A stretch of 12,614 nucleotides of DNA, from the NCBI GenBank assembly GCA_017615375.1, contig JAGAAH010000162.1, positions 1 through 12,614 of the forward strand. The letters run 5' to 3'. Origin of the DNA: Lachnospiraceae bacterium. Lineage in GTDB: Bacteria; Bacillota; Clostridia; Lachnospirales; Lachnospiraceae. Under the pieces are notes generated by a model. The model was not told the origin of the DNA and made no database searches. It saw only the letters and a list, made by a program, of their open reading frames with translations. This document shows, one piece after another, positions 6,368 to 12,614 of the stretch. Both the position numbers and the translations under genes were made by a program. The first letter of the stretch is position 1. Each line of letters opens with the position of its first letter.

Positions 6368-7864
6368 TTATTCTTCATCGTCATCCGGTTCAGGATCAGG
6401 GTCCGGTTCCTGACGCTTCTTAATAGCCTCGTCACTCCAGTATCCTGCCGCGTTCTTAATCTTTTCTATATCACCGGTCGCAATCGCTTCTTTTATGGCC
6501 TTAACCGCTTCCGGATAAGATGACGATATACCGATTTCGTATATTGCAGATGACGGATTGTAAGTACTTCTGTTAAATACATCTCTGCTTACAAGCTTTC
6601 CGTTAACTGTTATAACCTTATAAAGTACGCACTTAAATCCTGCATGCTCACCCTGAAGCTTATTAACATAACCTATAGGCTGATCAACCATTTTGAATAC
6701 AGGGTCCGGATGCTCTTCGGATTCAATCTCCGTCTCGAAGCTTATCTTTCTGTTCGGATCTCTTGTTTCCTCACCATAAATTACGAAATAACACTGTTTA
6801 TTTCTGGTATAGCCCTGAATGTAAATCGGGGCATCGGTATTGTTTCTAAACTTAAAGTCCTTATAATCACCTGCAATGGCTGCATCCTGTGATGGCTGTA
6901 CATATGTAACTATCATTGAATGCGGTGAACGCTGAACAACTTCCAATTCAGCTCTTATAACTGCATTGTACAAAGTTGAAGAAACCTGGCATACACCACC
7001 ACCCACGGACTCTACTACAGTACCGTTCTCATAAGCACCTGCAAGCTCGTAACCGTTATCTTCGCTAATCGGAGAGATTGTATCATGTACCGAGAAAACT
7101 TCTCCCGGATATACAATTGAACCATTAATCAAAGATGTCGCATTTGCAACGTTTGCGCATCTTCCTGCTGCAGATGAAGAATAATCCGTATGGAAAGACG
7201 CAAGTTGATCCTTGATTCTTCCAAGTTCTTCTCTTGTTCCTCTTGGCTCGTCAATCTCGCTTATAAGCGCAATTTCGGAAAGCGGCTCGGAAATACCTTC
7301 CTCAAAAATTCTTGTAACTTCAGTAATCGAATCTTCTATTACAAGCGCAACGCCTGCCTGTCCTTCAACAAATGTGAAATCGGTTCCGTCAAATGTAAGT
7401 CCGTTATCTACCGCTTCAACATTGAATTTCTTTTCCTTTTCGGTAAAGAATTCGCGTAAAAGCTCCTCATCCACATCAAACGATAACTTAAATTCGATTG
7501 AACTTTGCTTTAAATCTTTCTGATCCTTATATCTCTTAATCAAGTTGCCGCATCTTCCAAGCTCCAATGCTTCTTCGGCAACATCCTTATTAGCCCACTT
7601 AAGACCGATAACTTCAGGCATAACATCAACTGTCTTGCCCTCACAATTCAATGTAATCGGAGTCGACAAAATCGTATCGGCAAGTGCTTTGGCTACATCC
7701 TCTGCCTCAAGCAATGTCATTCCGCTTACATCAGTCTTTCCGATAAATACTCCTTCGTATATCGTAACGTTATCCGCAGCATGAGTTCTTAATACAGAAG
7801 TTCCCGCAAATACCGCTGCGACTGCAATCATTAATCCCAATATACATCTTAATTTCTTACTCAT
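6368..7864 (-). CDS. Exported VanW-domain protein (YoaR-like) with G5-like region
   Basis: A 498-residue predicted exported protein. A basic N-terminus (MSKK) and hydrophobic stretch (residues 8-26) form a signal peptide ending near THAA (27-30). Residues ~35-210 look like two copies of the putative peptidoglycan-binding domain seen in YoaR-type proteins (VFIGKTDVSGMTLLEAE, then SFDVDEELLREFF...GLTFDGTDFTFVEGQAG). The VanW domain follows at ~225-355 with its hallmark GGGVCQVSSTLYNA (288-301). A G5-like stretch is at ~375-446, and the tail is acidic and proline-rich (PDPDPEPDDDEE). VanW proteins accompany some vancomycin resistance clusters, but no van genes are here, so this is an ordinary cell-wall-associated relative of unknown function. 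The SD is modest (GCAGG). It is first gene of the operon with the AIR-synthase-like gene and trmL. Confidence 0.9.
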   Translation of the reverse strand: MSKKLRCILGLMIAVAAVFAGTSVLRTHAADNVTIYEGVFIGKTDVSGMTLLEAEDVAKALADTILSTPITLNCEGKTVDVMPEVIGLKWANKDVAEEALELGRCGNLIKRYKDQKDLKQSSIEFKLSFDVDEELLREFFTEKEKKFNVEAVDNGLTFDGTDFTFVEGQAGVALVIEDSITEVTRIFEEGISEPLSEIALISEIDEPRGTREELGRIKDQLASFHTDYSSSAAGRCANVANATSLINGSIVYPGEVFSVHDTISPISEDNGYELAGAYENGTVVESVGGGVCQVSSTLYNAVIRAELEVVQRSPHSMIVTYVQPSQDAAIAGDYKDFKFRNNTDAPIYIQGYTRNKQCYFVIYGEETRDPNRKISFETEIESEEHPDPVFKMVDQPIGYVNKLQGEHAGFKCVLYKVITVNGKLVSRDVFNRSTYNPSSAIYEIGISSSYPEAVKAIKEAIATGDIEKIKNAAGYWSDEAIKKRQEPDPDPEPDDDEE

Positions 7865-7895
7865 TTTATAACCTGCTTTCTATAATTAAAATACA

Positions 7896-7929
7896 TTGAC
7901 AGTATTATTTAAAACATTTACATTATAAT
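7896..7929 (+). promoter_or_regulatory. Promoter-like sequence for the TPR gene, divergent from vanW
   Basis: On the plus strand a perfect TTGACA (7896-7901) and a perfect TATAAT (7924-7929) are present but 22 bp apart, too far for a normal SigA promoter. TTGACA at 17-bp spacing would pair with TACATT (7919-7924, 4/6). The AT-rich ATTATAAT also reads as TATAAT on the minus strand (7922-7927), with a poor TCTTTT -35 at 7945-7950 that could serve the vanW operon. The two directions would compete for the same -10 sequence. The 74-bp gap to position 7938 holds nothing else. Confidence 0.35.
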
Positions 7930-7938
7930 TAAACAATC

Positions 7939-8106
7939 ATGGATAAAAGAAGTGGCAATATCATTGAGATTACCAATACTATTACTATTATCATTGCGAT
8001 TGTCTGTCTTTTCTTATTGTTCATGATTTACCTCTCAAAATTTATATTAAGGAAGTTATTAATATGCCACATTTACCTAATCTTATTCTTCCATACATTC
8101 TTATAA
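7939..8106 (+). CDS. Possible 55-residue membrane peptide overlapping the TPR gene
   Basis: An open frame of 55 codons from ATG 7939 to TAA 8104-8106. It encodes a polar start (MDKRSGNIIEITN), a strong hydrophobic segment (ITIIIAIVCLFLLFMIYL, residues ~15-33), a basic patch (SKFILRKLL) and a second hydrophobic tail. No Shine-Dalgarno is visible. If transcription starts after the TATAAT at 7924-7929, the mRNA would be nearly leaderless, with the ATG within a few bases of its 5' end. It overlaps the following gene by 43 nt in another frame. It could be a real small protein coupled to that gene, or chance reading of an AT-rich leader. I recognise no family. Confidence 0.25.
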   Translation: MDKRSGNIIEITNTITIIIAIVCLFLLFMIYLSKFILRKLLICHIYLILFFHTFL

Positions 8107-8678
8107 TATTTGGTATCATCGGTCTTCTTCGTGCCAAATCCACTTTAGCGGATAAGAAAAAACGCGACGATTTCTTCAAGAAAGAATCCGAAGCCAACTC
8201 CGTAAAAAAGCGCGACATTTCTATGCTTCCTTACATTAAAATCGACGAATCCTTACTTTCCGTAAAAAGCGATAACCCTGAAATTCAGGCGCTTTTATCC
8301 GAATTAACGAACCTTAAGGATAAAAAAATCCTTAATCTTACCGGCATCAGCAATACCGACTTAAAACTTAAGTACGGCGCTGCCAATATTACCGAGTTAA
8401 CCGAGTGCGACGATAACTTTGCATTGCTTTGCAAGATTCTTAACTTGCTCGGCAAGGCATATTACGATAACGGCGATATAGCTATGTCCAAGAAGTTTCT
8501 TGAATATGCCGTAGGTATCCGCACCGATATCACGGACACTTTCGTGACTCTTGCCACCATCTACCGTGATAATAACGAGAGTAATCGTATCGACGATTTA
8601 ATCAACATCGCCGGCACATTAAATTCTCTCTCCAAACAAACTATTATACTAAAGCTTAATGATTTAGTCCATATATAA
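8064..8678 (+). CDS. Membrane-anchored TPR-like hypothetical protein
   Basis: The only convincing plus-strand gene. The 204-residue product begins with a hydrophobic anchor (residues ~7-22, LILPYILIIFGIIGLL), followed by a charged linker (KSTLADKKKRDDFFKKESE) that would lie in the cytoplasm. The C-terminal half is helical and includes a good tetratricopeptide unit: LLCKILNLLGKAYYDNGDIAMSKKFLEYAVGI (residues ~121-152) with the expected L-G-Y-A-F-A pattern. A weaker second repeat follows (ITDTFVTLATIYRDNNESNRIDDLI). TPR units usually mediate protein-protein contacts; no specific partner is suggested here. The ATG at 8064 has AAGGAAG about 9 nt upstream. It converges with nth, with just 12 bp between the two stop codons. 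Specific function unknown. Confidence 0.8.
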   Translation: MPHLPNLILPYILIIFGIIGLLRAKSTLADKKKRDDFFKKESEANSVKKRDISMLPYIKIDESLLSVKSDNPEIQALLSELTNLKDKKILNLTGISNTDLKLKYGAANITELTECDDNFALLCKILNLLGKAYYDNGDIAMSKKFLEYAVGIRTDITDTFVTLATIYRDNNESNRIDDLINIAGTLNSLSKQTIILKLNDLVHI

Positions 8679-8700
8679 TTGGTTACAATTTTATTTTTTA
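8677..8700 (+). terminator. Weak AT-rich terminator between convergent genes
   Basis: A perfect 5-bp stem AATTG-GTTA-CAATT (8677-8690) begins inside the stop codon of the plus-strand gene and is followed by a T-rich run (TTATTTTTT). A longer imperfect pairing flanks it: GTCC and ATATA before it, TATAT and GGAC after it, up to about 8710. That outer pairing could work in both directions and would overlap the end of nth. The stem is AT-rich and short, so termination strength is uncertain. Confidence 0.4.
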
Positions 8701-9323
8701 TATGACGGACAAATGTCACCAAGATAACAATTCTCGCAATCCGGATTCTTGGCCGTACATATTGTTCTTCCAAGCGCTATAACATGGATATTATATAGTA
8801 TCCATGCTTCCTTCGGAAGTAATTTCATAAGGTCGAATTCTATGGCAGTCGGATCATCACTTGCCGTGAAACCCCACTTCTTGGATATTCTCTTAACATG
8901 TGTATCCACAACTATCGACTCTATATCATATATATTGCCGCGAATAACATTCGCGGTTTTTCTGCCTACTCCCGGAAGCTTGAGTAAAAGCTCCAAATCA
9001 GAAGGCACCTCTCCGCCGTATTCTTCACAAAGCATCTTGGCACAGGCAATAATATTCACTGCCTTATTATGATAGAATCCCGTCGAATGTATATCTTCTT
9101 CAAGCTCTTTTAAATCGGCATCCGCAAAGCTTTGCAATGTCGGATACTTCTTAAAAAGCGTCTCCGTCACCATGTTGACGCGCTTATCGGTGCACTGTGC
9201 CGACATAATAACCGCAATAAGCAACTGCCATGCATTATCATGGTTTAAGTACACGGTCTTGTCCGTACCGTACTTTTCATTCATTCGTTCAATTATTATT
9301 GCGACTCTTTCTTTCTTAGTCAT
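8691..9323 (-). CDS. nth: Endonuclease III, DNA glycosylase/AP lyase
   Basis: Base-excision repair enzyme that removes oxidised pyrimidines and nicks the resulting abasic site. The 210-residue product is standard length and has every key feature: the helix-hairpin-helix LLKLPGVGRKTANVI with catalytic Lys 122, the catalytic Asp 140 in VVDTHVKR, and a C-terminal [4Fe-4S] cluster motif C-x6-C-x2-C-x5-C (Cys 189, 196, 199, 205). SAQCTDKRVN (41-50) is the usual early signature. ATG 9321-9323 follows AGGG at about 8 nt. It begins 8 bp after the hydroxy-acid oxidase gene, so it is probably the last gene of the riboswitch-headed ribU operon. Its 3' end faces the TPR gene with 12 bp between. Confidence 0.97.
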   Translation of the reverse strand: MTKKERVAIIIERMNEKYGTDKTVYLNHDNAWQLLIAVIMSAQCTDKRVNMVTETLFKKYPTLQSFADADLKELEEDIHSTGFYHNKAVNIIACAKMLCEEYGGEVPSDLELLLKLPGVGRKTANVIRGNIYDIESIVVDTHVKRISKKWGFTASDDPTAIEFDLMKLLPKEAWILYNIHVIALGRTICTAKNPDCENCYLGDICPSYKK

Positions 9324-9331
9324 CTTAAACC

Positions 9332-10351
9332 CTATAATCCGAATATCATATCACGCTTAATGTCGTAAAGACTGCCTGCTCCGCACATAAGCATTGTATC
9401 GGCAAGTTCTCCCTTAAGCTTATCCACGTATACCTTAACTCCGGCATCTTCTGCGCCGTATACCATATTTACAAACGGTCTTGCGATTATAACTGCATCC
9501 GCACCGATTGCAAGCGCCTTAAATACGTCTGCTCCGGTTCTTATACCACCGTCAACGAATACTTTCATCTTAAGGCCGACAACGTCTTTAATCTCTTTTA
9601 AAACCTCGGCCGTAGACGGTGTCTCGCCCAAGACTCTTCCGCCGTGATTCGACACAACTATTGCGGCTGCGCCCGCATCCATCGCCTTACAAGCGGCCTT
9701 AGGTGTCATGATTCCCTTAACTATAAAAGGCTTGTCAAAAAGCGCGATAATCTCTTTTAATTCAGAAACCGACTTTGCTCCCGCAGGCGGATTCATATTC
9801 TTAAGGAATGGCAAACCTGCGGCATCAACATCCATTGCAACCGCAAACGCATCCGATGCATTAACAAGCGCTGCCTTTTCCTTAATTGTATCGATATTCC
9901 ATGGTTTAATCGTAGGTATACCTATGCCGCCCGCGCTTTTAATCGCCGCGGTTGCACCCTGCATAACCAAAGGATCCGTTCCGTCACCGGTAAACGCAGC
10001 AATTCCGGCATCCTTGCAGGCTCTTACCAGAATATCGTTATATGTTCTGTCATCATATCTGTCACCGTAATGCATGGCCACTGCACCTACAGGGCCTGCA
10101 AATACGGGAAGTTCAAACTTTTTATCAAAAATCGTAAATTGAGTATCGGCAGACTTAACATCCGTCAGCGTATCCATATTAAGGCGAAGTTCCTGCCACT
10201 TATCATAGTTTCTTATCGCAACGTCACCCACGCCCTTTGCTCCCGGACCCGGAATCGTATTCTTACAAGCTCTTCCGTCGCAGATTACGCAGCTTTTACA
10301 TAATGCACCCATATTGTTACGTGCGTTGTCCAGTACTTCCTTATAAGTCAT
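9332..10351 (-). CDS. FMN-dependent alpha-hydroxy-acid oxidizing protein
   Basis: A TIM-barrel flavoenzyme of the lactate oxidase/glycolate oxidase/LldD superfamily, predicted to oxidise a 2-hydroxy acid using FMN. In the 339-residue product the C-terminal FMN-site motifs are clear: FIVKGIMTP with Lys 212, the catalytic-loop VVSNHGGR with His 236 and Arg 239, FVDGGIRTGADV (265-276) and IIARPF (288-293). The usual RQLDG after SNHGG is replaced by RVLGETPST, so the substrate may differ from L-lactate. Unusual for the superfamily is an N-terminal cysteine cluster, C18-x2-C21-x2-C24-x4-C29 (CKSCVICDGRACKN), which could bind metal or an Fe-S cluster. ATG 10349-10351 follows GGAGGA. It lies 41 bp after ribU and 8 bp before nth, under the same FMN riboswitch. 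Confidence 0.9.
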   Translation of the reverse strand: MTYKEVLDNARNNMGALCKSCVICDGRACKNTIPGPGAKGVGDVAIRNYDKWQELRLNMDTLTDVKSADTQFTIFDKKFELPVFAGPVGAVAMHYGDRYDDRTYNDILVRACKDAGIAAFTGDGTDPLVMQGATAAIKSAGGIGIPTIKPWNIDTIKEKAALVNASDAFAVAMDVDAAGLPFLKNMNPPAGAKSVSELKEIIALFDKPFIVKGIMTPKAACKAMDAGAAAIVVSNHGGRVLGETPSTAEVLKEIKDVVGLKMKVFVDGGIRTGADVFKALAIGADAVIIARPFVNMVYGAEDAGVKVYVDKLKGELADTMLMCGAGSLYDIKRDMIFGL

Positions 10352-10392
10352 ATTGCCAATCCTCCGATTAAATTTGTGTTATGTTATAGCTT

Positions 10393-11007
10393 TTATTCGC
10401 GATTCTTTCCCTTGATAAGCGGAGAAAGAGGCTTATAAATAAGCATTGTAATTATAGTTACGATTATGCCCTTGCCAATGGTAAACGGAAGGTTAAATAC
10501 AAGCAAACATGAAAAGATGCTGTTAACCATCGGTAAAATCGCCTTATATGCGGCAATGATTGCATCCTTTGACATAAAATTATAATAGAAAGGATATACA
10601 ACGAAGTAGTTAATCGGGAGTGATATCAATCCTGCGATACAGCAGCCTATCATTGCTCCGAAAAACGCATTGCGCTTGGTCTTACGCATCTTATAGATTA
10701 TTCCCGCAGGAATTACATACGAAATACCGATAATAAAGTTTGCAAGTTCACCGACCCCTCCGGTATGTGTCAACGGTAAGTGAAGCAAGTTCTTGATAAA
10801 ACATATAAGTGCGCCACATACAGGTCCGAATGCAAAGCTTCCGATAAATGCCGGCATATCCGATATGTCGAATTTAAGGAATGAAGGCATAATCGGTATC
10901 GACGTCTCCACATACATGAGCAAAAATGCGATTACCGCAAGCATCGGCGTAATCGTAATCATGTGTACATCAATTCTTTTCTTCTTGGTTTCTGTCTGTT
11001 TTCTCAT
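10393..11007 (-). CDS. ribU: ECF riboflavin transporter S component RibU
   Basis: Membrane substrate-binding component that captures riboflavin and is energised by the EcfA1-EcfA2-EcfT module. The 204-residue product has about six hydrophobic segments and the riboflavin-site motifs of RibU: LKFDISDMPAFIGSFAFGP (44-62), HLPLTHTGGVGELANF (76-91) and NLPFTIGKG (172-180). The identity is firmly supported by the FMN riboswitch directly upstream. The true ATG is 11005-11007. The preceding GGAG is nearer to another ATG (11010-11012), which is out of frame and reads ATG-AAA-TGA, a two-codon ORF overlapping the real start. It is first gene of the ribU/oxidase/nth operon. The energising genes are at 1961-4458, also on the minus strand. 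Confidence 0.96.
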   Translation of the reverse strand: MRKQTETKKKRIDVHMITITPMLAVIAFLLMYVETSIPIMPSFLKFDISDMPAFIGSFAFGPVCGALICFIKNLLHLPLTHTGGVGELANFIIGISYVIPAGIIYKMRKTKRNAFFGAMIGCCIAGLISLPINYFVVYPFYYNFMSKDAIIAAYKAILPMVNSIFSCLLVFNLPFTIGKGIIVTIITMLIYKPLSPLIKGKNRE

Positions 11008-11051
11008 TTCATTTCTCTCCTAAAAACGTTATTGCCAGCATGTATGGGATT

Positions 11052-11084
11052 AAAAAAGCCCTCGAAAGATAATCTTCCGAGGGC
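11052..11084 (-). terminator. FMN-riboswitch-controlled terminator
   Basis: On the minus strand a 12-bp stem (GCCCTCGGAAGA / TCTTTCGAGGGC, one G-U pair) with a TTA loop occupies 11058-11084 and is followed by six T residues. It sits between the riboswitch aptamer and ribU. Its 3' arm contains ATCTTT, the same sequence as the 5' strand of aptamer stem P1 (near 11221-11226). The P1 3' strand AAAGAT (11106-11111) can therefore pair with either P1 or the terminator arm. This predicts FMN-induced termination. Confidence 0.93.
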
Positions 11085-11102
11085 ACCTTATATTATATGT
11101 AA

Positions 11103-11226
11103 CCATCTTTTCCCATCCGGACTATACCGTCGGTTGCGGAATTACACCGCATCGGCTCTGACTACTGGTTTCATCAGAGTTCGTGGACTGTCACCACCGG
11201 TCAGGAATCACACCTGCCCCAAAGAT
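11103..11226 (-). ncRNA. FMN riboswitch (RFN element)
   Basis: The minus strand carries the full conserved FMN aptamer in order: GGGGCAGG, TTCCTGACCGG, GGTGACAGTCCACGA, ACCAGTAGTCAGAGCC, GATGCGGTGTAATTCCGCA, ACCGACGGTATAGTCCGGAT and GGGAAAAGATGG, closed by P1 (ATCTTT with AAAGAT). It binds flavin mononucleotide. It lies ~100 nt upstream of ribU with an intrinsic terminator between, so high FMN should switch off riboflavin uptake and the genes behind it. Confidence 0.98.
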
Positions 11227-11236
11227 TACGTGAATT

Positions 11237-11264
11237 ATTGTAGCATAAAAGCACGTAAAGTTAA
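11237..11264 (-). promoter_or_regulatory. Promoter of the ribU operon
   Basis: On the minus strand, -35 TTAACT (11259-11264, 4/6), a 16-bp spacer, and an extended -10 TGCTACAAT with hexamer TACAAT (11237-11242, 5/6). The predicted start near 11230 is just ahead of riboswitch stem P1, as expected. The same 40-bp gap after the EAL gene has an A-rich/T-rich inverted repeat (AAAAAGC and GCTTTT), a weak possible terminator for the EAL gene overlapping this promoter. Confidence 0.7.
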
Positions 11265-11280
11265 AGAGCTTTTTCCGTAA

Positions 11281-12614
11281 TTATCTATCAATATACTCCA
11301 AAAACTGCGCTGCCGGAATAGGGCGTGAATAGTAAAATCCCTGATGCAAATAGCAGTGAAGTTCGCGAAGAAGTTCGGCCATATCCTTATCTTCAATTCC
11401 TTCCGTTACGATCTCAAGTCCCATATCGAAAAGCATCTCTATGGTGTGCTTTAAAGCCATCATAGCCTGGCGATTCTTCATAGCTTTCCATAGCATGTTT
11501 TTATCAATCTTAACTACCGTAAACGGGTAATCTATTATGGTTGAGACATTGGAGAATCCGGTACCGTAATCATCAACGGAGAAGTTAACTCCCTTTGACA
11601 TAAGCTTCTCCATGTTGCGGCGTAAATTCTCTTCGGATGCTATTGCGGCAGTCTCCGTAATTTCAAGATTAAACATCTTATAAGGAACTTTATAAGCATC
11701 CATTACGTCGATAATCTTATTGGATAAATCCTCCTGCATACACTGAACCGCAGAAAGGTTGATATCGATCTTATCAAGGCCTTTTTCCCACAACTTGTTC
11801 TCTGATACAAACCTGCACACTTCGTTAAGTACGATGGAATCGATATCTACTATAAGACCGTTTCTCTCGGCTATAGGTATGAATTCGTCCGGACTTATGA
11901 ATCCCATCTCTTCATCGACCAATCTTACCAAAGCCTCTGCTCTGGTTGCCCTGCCCTCGTTAACATTAAAAATCGGCTGGTAATATACGATAAACTTCTT
12001 TTCTTTTACGGCATTCTTTAATACCTGCGCTATCTGAGTCTCACGATGTCCTTGCTCTAAAATATTGGCATCCGCATAAACAATCGGCTTATGTGTTACG
12101 CTTTCCGATTCTCTTAAAGCATAGCTCATCATTTCAATCGCATCATCCAGACAAGCTGCTTTATCCGGATATGAAACCATACACATATATACGTCAAATG
12201 TAAGCGGTATTCTGTCGACTTCGAAACTGCGACGGAATCTGTCGATTATCTGCTCGCGTATTTTCGCCCATTCTTCATCCGTATAATCTGCCATTATACA
12301 TAATATATCATCATCAAGATAATAGAATTTACGGCGATTCACGATTTGAATCATGTAATCTATTACAACCTTCAGCGCTTCTCTTCCCGCATTAATTCCC
12401 ATTAAATCATTAACGGACTTAATTCCGGCAACTTTAAAGAAAAGCATCTTAAAGCCCCTGTTCTTGGCCACTTCATACTGAAAGGCCTCACGGAAAGCTT
12501 TGGTATTATATATATCAAATTCCTTATTTTTATAATCCTGAGGGTTCTCTATCGAGAATATAATAAGCTGACACGCAATTGCTTCGACGAACTGCATAAG
12601 AAGTATATTGGGTA
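11281..12614 (-). CDS. GGDEF(degenerate)-EAL cyclic-di-GMP phosphodiesterase, 5' truncated by window
   Basis: C-terminal part of a cyclic-di-GMP turnover protein. From the first in-window ATG (12595-12597), residues ~28-170 form a GGDEF fold whose active-site loop reads FYYLDDDIL instead of GGDEF, so cyclase activity is unlikely. Residues ~190-438 form an EAL domain with the catalytic set apparently intact: EALVRL (Glu 221), Asn 280, Glu 312 in EITET, DDYGTGF (Asp 342-343), Lys 363, Glu 399 in EGIE and Gln 419. It should hydrolyse c-di-GMP, perhaps gated by the dead GGDEF. The frame remains open to the window edge (PNILL before the ATG) and that ATG has no Shine-Dalgarno. The gene therefore probably continues upstream, likely into a membrane or sensor domain. 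It ends with TAA, 17 bp before the -35 region of the ribU promoter. Confidence 0.9.
   Translation of the reverse strand, partial: PNILLMQFVEAIACQLIIFSIENPQDYKNKEFDIYNTKAFREAFQYEVAKNRGFKMLFFKVAGIKSVNDLMGINAGREALKVVIDYMIQIVNRRKFYYLDDDILCIMADYTDEEWAKIREQIIDRFRRSFEVDRIPLTFDVYMCMVSYPDKAACLDDAIEMMSYALRESESVTHKPIVYADANILEQGHRETQIAQVLKNAVKEKKFIVYYQPIFNVNEGRATRAEALVRLVDEEMGFISPDEFIPIAERNGLIVDIDSIVLNEVCRFVSENKLWEKGLDKIDINLSAVQCMQEDLSNKIIDVMDAYKVPYKMFNLEITETAAIASEENLRRNMEKLMSKGVNFSVDDYGTGFSNVSTIIDYPFTVVKIDKNMLWKAMKNRQAMMALKHTIEMLFDMGLEIVTEGIEDKDMAELLRELHCYLHQGFYYSRPIPAAQFLEYIDR

Noticed and set aside
6368..7864. Vancomycin resistance locus based on the VanW domain
   Set aside because: No vanH/A/X/R/S-type genes are present; VanW domains are common in ordinary clostridial surface proteins.
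9332..10351. Naming the gene lldD or lactate oxidase
   Set aside because: The substrate-side motif differs from the classical RQLDG and a cysteine cluster is present, so only the superfamily can be supported.

Overview
The window reads as chromosomal DNA of a low-to-mid GC Gram-positive anaerobe of the class Clostridia, most likely a member of the Lachnospiraceae. This rests on strong AGGAGG-type ribosome binding sites, consensus SigA promoters, the ecfA1-ecfA2-ecfT-truA-rplM-rpsI gene order typical of Firmicutes, a RibU vitamin transporter under an FMN riboswitch, and a VanW/YoaR-type surface protein. The species assignment is inference. Almost every gene lies on the minus strand, so transcription runs from high to low coordinates; the one convincing plus-strand gene is at 8064-8678.

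Layout from low to high coordinates: (1) 8-34 terminator, then rpsI (S9) and rplM (L13), driven by a textbook promoter at 1082-1110 with a ~158-nt leader. (2) 1136-1215, a small palindromic repeat that abuts and includes part of the truA stop codon. (3) truA, ecfT, ecfA2 and ecfA1, a tightly packed operon encoding tRNA pseudouridine synthase and the energizing module of an energy-coupling-factor vitamin transporter. (4) 4493-4857, a gene-free gap that is almost entirely one long imperfect palindrome with nested hairpins; this is the strangest DNA in the window. (5) trmL, an AIR-synthase/HypE-like protein and a VanW-domain exported protein, another operon. (6) A divergent gap with overlapping promoter-like sequence, a possible tiny membrane ORF, and a plus-strand TPR protein. 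(7) nth, an FMN-dependent alpha-hydroxy-acid oxidase-like protein and ribU, one operon headed by an FMN riboswitch and a terminator. (8) The C-terminal part of a degenerate-GGDEF plus intact-EAL protein that runs off the right edge.

The regions connect functionally. RibU at 10393-11007 is a substrate-binding S component with no ATPase of its own, and the EcfA1-EcfA2-EcfT module about 6 kb away is the expected shared energizer. The FMN riboswitch therefore controls riboflavin uptake together with a predicted FMN-using enzyme and, by read-through, the Fe-S DNA glycosylase Nth. The rest is mostly housekeeping: ribosomal proteins, tRNA modification and DNA repair.

No CRISPR array, tRNA, rRNA, transposase gene or phage gene was seen. 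The best candidates for something undescribed are the 365-bp nested palindrome between trmL and ecfA1, the repeat fused to the end of truA, and the overlapping small ORF upstream of the TPR gene.
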